A stretch of 64,000 nucleotides of DNA. It comes from Heligmosomoides polygyrus polygyrus. Its lineage: Eukaryota > Nematoda > Chromadorea > Rhabditida > Heligmosomidae. Both the position numbers and the translations under genes were made by a program. The notes beneath the pieces are model-generated. The model was not told the origin of the DNA. It worked only from the letters and a program-made list of their open reading frames with translations, and made no database searches. Location: NCBI GenBank assembly GCA_947396885.1, contig OX377202.1:12710001-12774000 (forward strand), read 5' to 3'. Of this stretch, positions 10,698 to 22,627 are shown piece after piece; positions within the stretch are counted from its first letter, which is position 1, and each line of letters opens with the position of its first letter.

Positions 10698-12598
10698 ACT
10701 CACAAGGGAGGTCAATGAACCTCCCGTGGGAATCTTATAAGTGACCTATTGAGCGCTGTGGGGGATTGTCCGAGAGGCACCCCAGTGGTTTAAAACTGAA
10801 TGCAGCTAAGGGACATTTTATTTAACGAATTTACCGAATTTACTTTTTTAACGCGAAAATTTTTCGTTAAAAAGTGGTCGTTAAAAATTTACCGAAAAAA
10901 TTTAACGCACACTTCTGCTGCCCATCGCCTCCCCAACACTCTCTGCTAATCGAAGGTTTAGGGACTTGTACTCCCACAACTCCGGAGATCGAAAGCAGGT
11001 TTCGCCCAAACGTCGTCTAGAGGGCCAATTGAGGTGCTGATCGCAAATCTAGTAAACGTTTTCGCGTGATCGCGTGATTCCACATTTTCATGAGTGATCA
11101 AGTTTATCAGTTTGAGTACATAGAATCGCTTTCTTCACCTACATATGGGATCAGACTTGCTTTCCAGTCTTCGACTTTGAGATGGAAAGTAGTGCACGAA
11201 AAATGGATAATTTAGAAAAAGAAATGACAGATTCGTGGCAGCAGCCTAAATAATTTCCTAAGGCGAGGAAAGGACGAAATCAGTGGTCATGACAACCCCA
11301 TCCTTACTCACGAACACACATTATGAAATATCGTAAGCGGCCAAATTGTCGAAATTGGATACCATATTCGTGCTCAGCATCCAAAATAACAGTACAGGCG
11401 ATGTTTGGGCGAAAAAATCGACCTCCACTCCACTTTTGGAGTCACAATAGTACAACGCGGCCGGATATTCTGCACCTTTTCTCGCACGTACTCACCGCCG
11501 CCTATTGTGGTCGACGGTAACACCGATCGCGTTTGCCAGCTTCGTGATCAGAATTCAGTCAACCCTCAGGACAACATTTGTACGAAATTTTATTATCTAC
11601 TTACGAAGTCATGGGGATTAATGCAAGTACCTACGTTTGCAAAGCCCCCCCCCCTGTCAGTGCGGGAGAGTGGCAGAGGAAGAATAGGCTGCAAGAAGAC
11701 CAATAGAATAAGTTAATCATATATGTAAATTTTAATACTCAAACAGTTTTAAATTCGATGTCTAAACAACGAAGTAGAATTAGAAATAACCTGCGGTATA
11801 CATAAACTCTAAATCGCTCTGTACTATAACAAACACAAGTGGAAAACAAGCAACAACTAAAACAAGTAATAAGTAAAACAATGGTAACAACAACACTAAA
11901 CATGTCTTGTTTCGCCTCTGCCTTCATACAAAACATGTTTATAATTAGTCACCCCGAGGCTCGTCAGTGAAGAAGGTGACTAATTAATTTAGTGGTTAGT
12001 ACTGTATTTGGTGTTATATGCAAATGCTACGAATACTACGGAGTACAATACTACGGAGTGGGTCAAAAATGATGCATTTTATAAGAGATGCTAAAATTAG
12101 TAAAAATTTACAAGAGAAACGTTCTCTATAGGAACCCAAAGACTGATCAGCACATCCCAGAGATGGACTGAAGCGACACATTTCGATCATGTTCGTAAAT
12201 ATGGTTAAAATGAGAATATGTTCTACATTTACCAAAACGCACAGCAATACGTAAACAACTCTCCTAGATTTGAACCTGGTCCTCTCCCCGCTATCCACGC
12301 CCCTACTGCAGTGAATGGTTCATTTGACCTAACAAATTGTCAGATTTCTAACATCTAACTATAATTAAAGCTCTATAGCATCTGCATCTTAATTTCTGAG
12401 TATTTCAAGGCCATTCAAGGCGTCACTTTCGCCTTATCAGCCAGCACTGAAGTGCTACAGTTTTTTGTAATTTTTGACCTACCCAGATGCCCGCAGGACA
12501 TTTGAAGACCACTACGGTGCTTCTTAGACACACCCTTATAACAAGCAATAGGTCATTTTGGAAATCTCCACGGGAAGTTCATTGACTTCTCTTGTCAG
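10698..12598. mobile_element. Long-TIR element, family U, copy 1
   Basis: The arms are CACAAGGGAGGTCAATGAAC... at the left and ...GTTCATTGACTTCTCTTGTC at the right. Interior blocks (CCGGAGATCGAAAGCAGGTT) are shared with the copy at 44337-45925. The left part also contains an AACGAATTT-rich piece (10810-10910) like the ends of the hAT-like element at 42750. Non-coding. Confidence 0.6.
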
Positions 12599-13042
12599 AT
12601 TACGTACACACAATTCGGCGCACTTTGAGCGACGCGCGAAACTCAATCATCGTTTTTTATCATAAGGTCAGACTCCCCTGGTTTTTGAAGAAGAGTGCCA
12701 CTAACTTTTAAGAGATTGATAAAGAATATTCGAATATTCGACTACTCGAATATTCGATATTCGAAGCCTTCGAATATTCGAATAAACGAATATACGAATA
12801 TTGGCCACTTTCGAATATTCGAATAAACGAATAATTCGAATATTGGACTTTCTCGAATATTCGAATATACGAAATTCGAATTTATTCGAAATTCGACTAC
12901 TCGAAATTCGAAAAGGACGAAGGTATATCCCGTTGCCGAAAACGGTGCTCTAACGTGACCGCGCTGCGACAGCCGGATTTCGCGGAGGTAGCCGTCGCCC
13001 CACTTGCCGCGCCGCGGTGTCGCAGAAGTGTGCATGGGCCTT

Positions 13043-13242
13043 TATACTTCCCGCCCGCGGGACGGCAGCCATCCGCGGTGCAGTGCAGGGCACCGCGGAA
13101 GGCTGTCGACCCGCGGAGTCGGGCGCCAAAAATGCGCTCCAGTGCGACGCTAGCCGCCCCGGGTCGACGACGACCGTCCGCGGTGCACCTTCCGTCCGCG
13201 AACGTCCCGCGTATGCTCCCGCGGGAGTATAACATAGGCCTA
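13043..13242. mobile_element. GC-rich MITE, second copy in mirror orientation
   Basis: It ends with CTCCCGCGGGAGTATAACAT and AGGCCT, identical to the outer end at 9119. The inner end is a shortened version (TTATACTTCCCGCCCGCGGG). Confidence 0.6.
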
Positions 13243-15244
13243 TAACGGAAGTAGCGTTGTATCCGACGCGTCTTAAGCGGATTTGATTTGTAGGTGGCCG
13301 GGCCAGAGAAAATCTACGTTATATCGAGAGTCGCGTCTTATCCGGAGGCGTTATAATGGGGAGGGGACTCTACATACCTATCAGCATCCAAAGAATGAAG
13401 GGTCGAAGTCAAACCGGCAAGGATTTTATAAGTCAACAAAAAGTCATATTCGCATACATTCTAGCCTGGGTAAGCCTAGTTGGAAACGCATTTCGGACCT
13501 ATTCTAGTCAGGTGAAGGACAGATATTACTTGAAAATATGTGATAATTGATATGAGAATCACTAAGACCCTTATAGGGAAAGAAATAACAGCAACTATAT
13601 TAACAACAGAAATCAAAAAATAACAAAACAACTAATGTGCAAAATCCTTTTTCGAAAATCAATAATTGATCAATTCGTAGAATACGATTAATTCTCCACA
13701 ATTGCAGGCAAATGCTATTGCGGATAATAATCGAACTGTAATGTTTGCCATAAATTCATTAATAGAGCATTTTGATCATGTTATCGGATAGTCCGTGAGC
13801 GTCGACTATACACTCGCTTCGGGCTCGACGTTTGCTAAATTGCTGAGATAGTAGAAGACGCATAGAGATTGAAGCGCCCCTTTCTTACTAGAGCACGATA
13901 TTTCTTTTCTACTGAACGGAAGAGAGCTTTCAAGGAGCATGGTGCCTTCCATATTTTAATTTCAGATGTACGCGAGCTACCAGTCATGTTTACTGTCTCC
14001 ATTTTTTGTTTTGATAACGGGATTTTAATGGGTTCAGAATCGCGAACCAATATCCGAAGCGTACTTGTCATTCCATCTTATTTAAATGGCTATAGATAAT
14101 TGCGTCTCAAAGGAAAGCTTCTACATCACGCATTCAGCTAACTTGGAGAAACTGCACTTGAGTAGACAATGACACTCGTTAATACATGAAATCGTTTGTT
14201 ATCATATCATGATATACTTGATACTGATATTTAAATTCCTTGTTTATTTATTATACGCATTCTCACAACAAATAAATAGTAAGGTGTCATAGCAACCATG
14301 AAAAATATGTTGTGATAATAATAGTTTTTATGTATTGCGTAGTACCGTTGCTTATTTAAGAGCAGTTTCTCTAAATTACGTGATTTCGCTCATGCTTTTT
14401 GACCACAATACCTCCTGGATAACGAAAAGCACGCTGAAACCTCGAAAATGCTTCTGCGATCTTTAGAGAACCAAAGGGCATGGGTTAGAGTGCCGGTTAT
14501 TATTTCGATATGCTAACGACAAGTCGTCTCCATTGAAGGATTTCGCGCCCGGTTCGACCGCGGGCGCTCTCTGGGCTCTTCTCCTTCCCAGGGCTATTTC
14601 GCTGAGTCTGATTGTCAGGATCTCTTTCCTAATCAGTGCTTTCATCCTTCGTTCATGGGCTCGCAGTCGTGCGGCTATGCACGCCCGGGGGGTTGGTTTG
14701 AGGGGCTCTCAACGCTGCGCGTGTTTGGGTCCGTGGTTCTTCGTCGGGAGGGGGGGGGGGGGGAGTTTTCTCTCTCTACTTCTCCTTGCGCGTAACCTTG
14801 TGGGTTCAATTGTCGTATTCATTTGTTGTTCCTCATGTATCTTGTGTGTTTAATAGTGCAATAGTGTTGCTATCCTTATTTGTGTTCTTCTCGTATTTCG
14901 TTATTCTCCGTATATTTTGCTGTCATGTCATTCTATATTCACTCTTGTTTTGCTGTTTGCCTTGCCATTCCCTCATGTGGGTCCCGGTCTCTACCTAAGG
15001 TGGATTTCTTTTTGCCATATAATCCTTATTTGTGTGTTTCAGTTTCGCTTAGCTGATTTCAATCTCATACCATGCTGTTCGTGTTCACATGGAGCTCTTT
15101 TTGCGCGGCTGATGTGGTTTTTCATAGCTGTAGGCATATTTCTCTATGCATATTGTTCCTTACCATCATATCGCTTTACCGTCAATCATCTAACTCGGAA
15201 ATATCCGCGCGTGTTATTTTGTATGTGTTTAAAGAAAAATCTTC
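13243..15244. other. Unassigned DNA left of the SL1 match
   Basis: No exon or repeat pair is recognised. The plus strand is strongly T-rich at 14760-15240, just before the SL1 match, and a poly-G run lies at about 14747-14763. Confidence 0.4.
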
Positions 15245-15261
15245 AATTACCCAAGTTTGAG
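15245..15261 (+). ncRNA. Exact 17-base match to the SL1 spliced leader, followed by GT
   Basis: AATTACCCAAGTTTGAG matches the last 17 bases of the 22-base nematode SL1 leader, and the next bases are GT, as at the SL RNA donor. The first five leader bases differ (CTTC before it instead of the GGTTT start). Downstream there is no visible Sm site of the AATTTTGG kind or the expected SL RNA continuation within 100 bases. It is therefore either a degenerate SL RNA gene or the 5' end of a retrocopied trans-spliced mRNA. A 17-base chance match in 64 kb is very unlikely. Confidence 0.55.
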
Positions 15262-17599
15262 GTGTCGTTCGGTCGCATCCATATCTCAAATCCGTGTGTA
15301 CTGCAAGTTCTGTGGTTGGTGAAGACCGCTTCATATGCGTTTTAAGTACCACGTACACGTTATCACAAAGAATTTTACACAGTTTTTCTTTTTCAGATAA
15401 GGCCAATGCTTGTACAAATAAGATAGCTGGGTGAAGCAAGCTTCGTCTAAAGAAAGTCTCAAAATGAACACTTTATTCGTATATTTCTGGTCTAAAATGT
15501 TTTTGAATTGCGTTTCATGGATTGCACTCTTCTTTTCCACTAATATTTACAACTAACATGACATTTTTTGCCAAACATCACGCTGGTATCGAAGACAATG
15601 TCACTGGATTGATGTTAGTTTGGTTGATATGTGAAGGACTCTACTGCCTCTAACAAACGACGTCTAAACTTACTCAGGCGAATCTCAACATGACCTATAT
15701 AGTCTTGTAGGGTATCTGATAAGGAGCACAGGGGTAAGGACCGTTTTGCTACTGGATGGTTCTAAAATGCCAAAAATCTGTCACTCAGTAAACCCATTTT
15801 GAGTTGCAGCGTGCTCGAGAGGAATGGAGACCACAAACTTAACCCGTGTGCAGAAAAATTCTGGCTCACATTTGGATTAAAATAAAAAAGCCTACACGAA
15901 CTCGGTTCAAATGAGCTCGGCAAAATGACGTGCACTGGTTGCATGGGGAAGGATACGTGCTCCTTGTTAAATGCCTCACGAGACCATAGGTTTTGTTGAG
16001 ATTCGCTGTGTAGCTTCACAGACGTCCCTTGTAGTGTTGGGGGGGGTCTCGTTTAACACTCTCTGAATTCATTTGAACAACCTACAAAAATCTTCTTAAA
16101 AGAATTTTTCTGATGTTAGCCGTTTGGTAGGATAGGGCTTGAAGGATAGCCAAAAAATTTATTGGCTAAAAACACAAACACAAAACATTGGCGCCAATGC
16201 TGCTGCAGCTCTGCACTTCACGAGAGAAGAAGCTTTCTCTCGAGTCAGTACGGCGGATGGAAAACATATGACGGCGGCAACACTGGATCGAATGCTTATC
16301 CTAAATTTTGCAGTTAAGAAGAGGTAATAATTTTGGTAACGAAATGATAAGAAAAAGAGAAGCAAATTTAAAATGAATGCTATCTACAGACAAGTGTACG
16401 GAATTGGACACCTTGCACGACATCAGTGGCACGTCTTCTGAACCCGGAAGCCCGTTGAACAACGTCAGTGACATGCCTTTTGAACCCCGACACCCTTGGA
16501 GTGACTTGGCTGTTACTCGACGTCTACGGCCGGCCAGATGGACAGACACAACCGCTAACTTTTTCATATATAGTAAGTTTAAAAGAGCGATAGTTCTGCA
16601 GTTCTTTGTTCTTTGACGGGAATTCGTGCCATAGCAAAAAAACAGGAGATTTTCCGTTCAACCCGTACCTTTGTTGTGCACGTTGTGCTCCACACATATA
16701 TGTGGTATTGCTGAGACACCTCTAATGCGCATCCTTATTTGAACACGTTCTCTTTCTCTGTAGCTCACTAGTCAATGGAAAGGAAGCAGCCTTAACATGC
16801 GGGTCCGGACGTTAAATACCCCTTAGATCCCTCGAATGGGCACGCCTCTCTTGTGGCCCCGCCCGCATGGACGTGTTGTCATGTGTCGACCGTTTGGCGG
16901 CCGCTAGGCTGCTGAACGTCTGGTCATTGACGACAGGGGCCATTTGTGGCTTTGTTGACTGAATATCAGCTGAGCGCTTTAGTTCCTCTCACGTTTTACC
17001 TCTCCATGGGAGATAAAGGATAATGCTCAGAATTAAATAATCCTTCTGCTTAGTTTAGCTAATTTAGAGTAAAGGGGTTAGGCAGAGATTGTTTAGCTGA
17101 CTTAATGACTAGGTTCAGCGCCTATGTTAACATAGAAGGAAGTTTATGTAATTTTTTTTTCGAAGTGAGATTCACGATGCACTTTGACTACATTATGTGC
17201 TAGGGCCACTAATAATTATGATGCTCCCAAGATTTTATTGTAGAATCTCCATTACCTTCGAGGCATCTTTAAGAACTATTTACGTGTTTCCAAAAATTCC
17301 TCGGAAATTCTTCTTGAAATCGGCGCTTTCTCAATGTTAAAGGAAATCATACAAGCACCGAGGTAAAAATCCAGGAAACAAAATCACTCAAAGAGATCCA
17401 CATCAGAAAAGTACCCTTGAGTCGATTTCCAAAGGCTGATTGAACACGCTAGGCTCTGCTTAAGTGAAGTTAAAGACAAACTTTCCTTGTTTCCTTTTAT
17501 CTTGATCTCGAAACATGTTTTGTTAGACCTAATTTTTACGCTTCCACAGCATACTTCTAAACCCAGCTTGGGATCCGCCCTTTGAAGGCAGTTGGCGTT
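15262..17599. other. Unassigned DNA with one Helitron 3' end
   Basis: A partial relic of family U (GACCTATATAGTCTTGTAG) lies at about 15693. The region 16377-16500 holds degenerate units related to the 42-bp minisatellites at 36725 and 62280, on the opposite strand. A Helitron terminus lies at 16891-16923. Otherwise nothing is recognised. Confidence 0.4.
16891..16923 (+). mobile_element. Helitron 3' terminus
   Basis: GGCGGCCGCTAGGCTGC forms a GC-rich hairpin, followed by TGAACGTCTGG and then T. It has the same stem and the same CTGG|T border as 38131-38134, and resembles the element end at 20737. The 5' end was not located. Confidence 0.6.
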
Positions 17600-17919
17600 A
17601 AGGCCCTCCCAGATTTCTGCGGCGTTGCCGCTGCCGTATCCTTCATCATAGGGCAGGGACGCAGAGCTTGCCGCCAGCGGCGCCACTGGAGCGGCACCGC
17701 CGGAAATGATTTGAATCATACGAGACGGCGCCATTCCAGCGGCGCCGGGAGAGTCTGTCTGCGCTCTGCCCTTTCGCGGCGGGGTCCCGACTAGAAAGAC
17801 TACAGTACCTCGCCGTCGCCGCTCGGTGGCGTCGCTGGTCGGCCGGCAGCTGCCGTTGAGCGGCGTGACTCATCGATTTCGCCGTCCGCCGCTGGCCGCA
17901 GAAGTCTGCGGGAGCCTTG
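17600..17919. mobile_element. GC-rich MITE
   Basis: AAGGCCCTCCCAGATTTCTG at the left pairs with CAGAAGTCTGCGGGAGCCTT at the right. The interior is rich in GCCGCCGGC-type triplets. The open frames inside are by-products of the GC content. Confidence 0.7.
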
Positions 17920-18978
17920 AGAGACAGGCAACCACCCTCCATTGCCGCGTGAACTCGTTCGCCCTGAACAGATCTCATCATCTGGCCCCGCCCTCTCGAT
18001 AGGTCGGTTTATCTAACGTAGCACACCCTTAACATGCAGCCTGATTCGTTGCCTCGTTAAAGGTCACCGAAGACTTTTGTCTCTCCGCAGTCAGTTGACT
18101 GCCTAGCACGCTCGTTTGAGAAGGGAACAGCACTGATGTAACCGCCGGTTGGGCACCACTAGCTACGACATTACGCAGTCAGAAGTTCTCCACTGTGGTC
18201 TCAGAAATTAGAATATGTAGCGCGTCCCCAGATAGAGCGACTGTTCAACGCAAAGCATTCACGACTTTTTGTGGCCCACGCCCACGCCCACGGGTTCGCC
18301 GGCCAACAGACGGTTTATTGTCTGGCTCAGTAAAGATACGCGAAATGCTGAGGACGCCGAATGGAGAGCACCAGGAGAAAGGCTCAACTGGTCTCATTCG
18401 AGACTGAAACCAAGGTCAAAGAAGGGGTATAGGACCCAGACCATCAGTCGAGGAAATTTCGCAAGTGAGACTAGACAGGTGCTTAGCGCGTCCGCCTTAA
18501 ACCTTCAGCATTTTGCTTTCGAAAGTGAACCGAAGCACGTGTGCTGTTAGAGGTAAGTGTGAAAATTTCCTAGCGGTGGCATCACTGTTTTGAAGCATTT
18601 TATGCTTGCCTTCACATAATTAATGTATTCAACTATTCGCTCTAGAAGCAAGCTAAAATATCCCTGAGCACACCTCCGCGGAGCGTCGTCCTTTTGCTAG
18701 ATTATACAGCTTGAGTGCTAACAAAATCAGTAGCTCCATTACAACTTTTCAAATTACTGGTTTGCTATTTGCAGCGAAAAGCTTTAACAACGGTGTACCT
18801 CATCGATTCTTAGCCTCCGTGATACGTTTCCCACTCTTCTTTCGTGTAGCAGGCAGACGGATAAATAAGGCAGATGAAGCCTCTCCTTTCCGGGGGAATC
18901 TCCAAGGACTCTCGTAGCATTTCAGCCAGTTCGGATGGTGGAGGCCCATTTTGAAGACCTCCTTGATGCTGGAAAATA
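17920..18978. other. Unassigned DNA
   Basis: No gene family, repeat pair or RNA gene is visible. Confidence 0.4.
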
Positions 18979-19450
18979 ACAAGTTGAATTGATATGAACG
19001 TGAGGCTGCTGTCATTCTTATATGCACGTGTACTCTTTTCTCGAAATCAAACAATTACATTTCAAAGAAAACATCTCAAAATTGCACAAGGGAAATGATA
19101 TAGATAGATATAGATATTTATATATTTGTACATGGATAACTACACAGGTAAGAAGAAATAACATACAATCACAAACTATTTGAAGGCATAGTAAATGATG
19201 TCAGAACATGCTGTACTTAGTCAACATACAGAAATCCGCAAGTCTAAATGCGCAGAAAACTGTAAAAATCATCCTGAAAATACTGGCCACATAATACTGA
19301 ACGTGCTAATTGTGCTAGGTAGTGTTCAAGTTGAATTGACATGAGCATATGGTTGTTGTCATTTTTATAACGTTTGCTCTTTTTTCAAATTTAGCCAGAA
19401 TTACATTTTAACGAAAACATCTCATCGGCACACAGGCAGAATGATATATA
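18979..19450. repeat. Two direct copies of a block of about 120 bases
   Basis: The block AAGTTGAATTGATATGAACG ... GAAAACATCTCA is seen at about 18979-19103 and again, diverged, at 19327-19450. A GATA/TATG microsatellite follows each copy. The function is unknown. Confidence 0.7.
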
Positions 19451-19492
19451 GGTATATGTGTATGTGTATGTATATGCATATGTATATGTATA

Positions 19493-20727
19493 CAGGGTGT
19501 GCAAAAATTACCCGCACAAAGATATCACGGTGTAATTTCAACACAAATGCGGATTTGACAACGAAACTTAACACATAACTTCTTTATTCCCTTACTAATA
19601 AAACCATCAAACTCATCCGAAGTGGCTGCCTTTCTTACGAACACAAGTCCGCAGACGAATAACGAACGAATCACACGTGGCACGGAGGTAGTCTTCGCTC
19701 ATTTTGTTCCATGCTTCAGCAGGGAAGCTTTCAGAGAAGCCAAACTTGCGTGTCGAGTAGAGCGAACTTTGCTCTAAATAAGTGACCAGACAGAGGAATT
19801 GAGAGGATTCAGATCCGGTGAATTCGAAGGCCTTCGTGAGCAATAACATCCGGGAGCTCACGTTTGCACCACTGCTGCGTTGTCTTCGCCTTGTATGCTG
19901 GAAGCATCATCCATCATTACCGAAGTATGCATCGGACCAGGGCTTCAACACGTCCTCCAAAATCGTTTTCTGCTACTCGTCCTTGTTAATTTTGACGCCG
20001 GATTCGACGAAAACTAATGGGGACTTGCCGTTTAAAGTAACCGCACCCCAAACCATTACTGAAGCCGGATGTGCCGTTCTACTGACCAGTTTCCCGTCGC
20101 GGGTAGCAGCTCCAACATTCTGTAAAAGAATGCGAATCACCGTAGGTCCAAGGTGAAGACTTCCTCACCAAAAAAAAAACGATCGCGCGGTGCGTGATTC
20201 GCGAACCGCTTCAGCAAGTTCCTGCATCTTCGAAGTCGCTGAGCTTTCATTCTCTCAGTTAACAGGTGAACACGTTGAATACGATATGGATGCATCTTAA
20301 GCTTGTTCGTGACGATGGTTCTAACACTGTTTGCAGAAGTATTGAGTTATTGAGCCATTTTTTGCATCGAACGGCGAAGACCACAACGAATCCGCTCGCG
20401 AACCTTTTTTATCGTTTCCGGAGTGATAGTAGTCAATTTCCTACCTCGTCCCGTCTGATAAAGTTCCAAGCTCATTGTACCGTTTTATGAGATCATACAC
20501 CGTTCGTTGAGGAACATTGAGAACATTGGCGATAAAAACAGCGCTGCGTTCAGAAAGGTGCAGGCTGGTGATGGCCGATCCTTTCGGATTTCGCTTTGCC
20601 ATTACCGATCTGTAAGCTCAAACTTGGAACGCATTTGCGTAGGGTATAATTTGGAGCTCGGAATCCAGTTCTGCTAGCAGTTGTGGATTACGTCGCACCT
20701 GTGCAGGTAATTTTTGTGAACACTGTG
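19493..20727 (-). pseudogene. Tc1/mariner-type transposon with broken transposase
   Basis: TIRs CAGGGTGTGCAAAAATTACC at the left and CACAGTGTTCACAAAAATTACC (complement) at the right. On the minus strand an ATG at 20602 opens a frame with a Tc1-like helix-turn-helix (SERSAVFIANVLNVPQRTVY...). Later pieces include the C-terminal block AWNKMSEDYLRATCDSF near 19680, which is typical of Tc1/mariner transposases ending in SRLRxCVRxKGxHF. Stops and frameshifts separate the pieces, so it is inactive. A left TA target base pair is present; the right one is lost. CCAAGTTTGAG just before the ATG is probably coincidental. Confidence 0.75.
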
Positions 20728-20736
20728 ATTTGTATA

Positions 20737-21270
20737 CCAATCGTTCGGCGGCCTAGCGGCCGCCTACAACTGGTTGGGAGCTTCGCTCCGAACCCCGAGA
20801 ATAGGACACCATGGCCGCTACGGGTTTCCTATTCTTCCCTAGGCCTTCTGACCTTTATGTTAATCGAGATGGATCTCGTATCGATTGTGGTCGACTTCAG
20901 ATTCGTGTTCAGCGACCTTGATTACCCCCAGGGCTAAAGTTTCATGCCGCTTGAACGCCATCCTCAAAAAATCGATAATATCGATCGATATCGATTGCCT
21001 CCAAAAACCCTCCCGTCGATGATCATTCAAAAGCCCAGGCACTGTTGCCGACGTTTTCGGCACGTCTCCGGCTCGCCATGCAGGGTTGCCGACGTGTTCG
21101 GCACGTCTCCGGCTCGCCATGCACGGTTGCCGACGTGTTCGGCACGTCTCTGGCTCGCCATGCACGGTTGCCGACGTGTTCGGCTGCCGTGCCCCAACAC
21201 AAGTGTGACGGACAGACAGTGCGACACACGCACACACGCACACACGCTTGCTGCTTTATATATAGTAGGA
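20737..21270 (-). mobile_element. Non-autonomous Helitron with 41-bp minisatellite
   Basis: On the minus strand it starts A|TCCTACTATATATAAAGC at 21270. It ends at a GGCGGCCGCTAGGCCGCC hairpin followed by GAACGATTGG and then T at 20737. The interior has four tandem 41-bp units (starts near 21044, 21085, 21126, 21167). It sits a few bases from the end of the Tc1-like element. No helicase. Confidence 0.75.
21044..21190. repeat. 41-bp minisatellite inside the Helitron
   Basis: GTTGCCGACGTGTTCGGCAC recurs every 41 bases four times with few changes. Related but more degenerate units are in the Helitron at 1167-1979. Confidence 0.9.
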
Positions 21271-21457
21271 TTTACAAGGAACGCATATGTTCCAATACTA
21301 TTCTTTTTATAATCTGTAAGATAATTACGACGAGGTGGCATTCACGCTTTACACAGTTGAATCGGTGTGTTTGGTCGCTCCCCAAAAGATGCTTTCCACA
21401 ACTATGGGGCTGTTGCTTGTATACCTCTAATCGACTCAACAGTTCCATATTCACCTT

Positions 21458-21695
21458 AGGGTGTGTTCACACTTCGCGACAGCACTGACAAGAGTGATGA
21501 GAGCACAGCGCGCGTAGCTAGCTAGCGCAACGTGCACCGCGCGCGGAATTAGGAACAGGCGACAGCAGCGACTGGGGCGACAGCGCCGTCGCTCAACTAT
21601 GAACACTTTTCGGAGGCACAGACTCGGTTTTAATCGATATGCATGTTTTGCGCGGGCGACGAATCGCTCTTGTCGCGAAGTATGAACAGGCCCTT
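21458..21695. mobile_element. MITE family R (GGGCCTGTTCATACTTCGCG), copy 1
   Basis: The left end AGGGTGTGTTCACACTTCGC and right end GCGAAGTATGAACAGGCCCT form the inverted termini. The interior consists of GAGCGACTGG/CAGTCGCT-type short repeats. Other members: 32730-33006, 40600-40822, 41661-41901, 55921-56255. Confidence 0.8.
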
Positions 21696-22115
21696 ATTCG
21701 TAAATCTTCCGCGTAATAAGCAGGGAGAGTCGACGCTAGAAAGACAGCGAAAAGAATAGAGAGGTCGACATGCTCATTTTGCGAACAGAAAGTTTAGGAG
21801 CCCTACATGGGAAAATTTTCCTTCTTCAACAATGTATTTTTTGTCTGTTGCTAACACAACCTACTTTGTTTTATATGTGTTTGACCTTTGCTGTTCAATT
21901 TCAATTCCCCGCCAGCCCAGACTCGGAAATGTGTGCACCGTTGCGTGTGTGCAAGTACGCAATACTGCGTAATCGCGGATCGCGTCGCCGGCTGTTCGGA
22001 GTGCTCATCATCGTGCGAAACAGCGCGACGCGATTAGACGCATCGCGCCGCTCGAATCGCGTCGCCCGGTGAAAAGAAGTAGAAGTATAAACGGGGCCTT
22101 AGGCCTAGGTTATAC

Positions 22116-22255
22116 TTCGGCGACGTCGTCTGCGACAGTGTTGAGCGGGTGCTACGCAATACGTGCGAAGCACAGTGTCGCCGACGGCGTCGCCGGGAGC
22201 TCCGCAGGGGTTTTATATTTCCGTCGCCGACGACACTGTCGACGACGTCGGCGAA
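22116..22255. mobile_element. Palindromic MITE, CGACGTCGTC type
   Basis: TTCGGCGACGTCGTCTGCGA at the left returns as GACACTGTCGACGACGTCGG at the right. An adjacent end AAGTATAAACGGGGCCTT (22083-22100) belongs to the family whose complete copy is at 54443-54582. Confidence 0.6.
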
Positions 22256-22627
22256 AACTCGTCACCGTGCACAGCACAGCAACAGCCTGTCGCTGGCCGC
22301 TTCATTGCGCACTTCCAATGTGATCCAAGGGTTACAGGAAAAGCGCTCCGATGGAGTATTTCGATTCTCTCAGCATCATTGATGGGAAAAATGAAATGTT
22401 GTATAACAGTACGCAGCAGAACATCATCCAAACGAGCACTACAAACTCCTTCCTCTTCATTCACCGATTATGGTTCTCCTTGCCTTCTCCGTCTCTGTCG
22501 TTCTGTACCGTTCACAGCTAGATGGACGGTATGGGTTGGTTCGTCGTTCCCGCCACTGCCGTCATCCCCACCCGAGCTCGAATTACGAAATCGAGAAGGG
22601 CAAAAGGCAAAGGCAAGAAGCGCTTGT

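Larger units (their letters stand above)
9410..13044. mobile_element. Composite TIR element with TTCGAA-rich subterminal arrays
   Basis: The ends AAGGCCCATGCACACTTCTG at the left and its complement at the right match at about 35 of 36 positions. They continue into CGCGGCGCGG and further inwards into CCGTTGTATACCTTTGTCCT against AGGACGAAGGTATATCCCG. Both arms then pass into arrays of TTCGAAT/ATTCGAA (9656-9930 and 12720-12910). The core holds at least one nested long-TIR element (10698-12598). No transposase is recognised. Confidence 0.6.

Noticed and set aside
17384..17981. Frames of 70-116 aa in the GCCGCC-rich region
   Set aside because: They coincide with a GC-rich MITE (17600-17919), and both strands are equally open.
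20612..20625. CCAAGTTTGAG upstream of the Tc1-like transposase ATG as a second SL1 trace
   Set aside because: Only 11 bases match, which is plausible by chance in 64 kb; there is no GT context.
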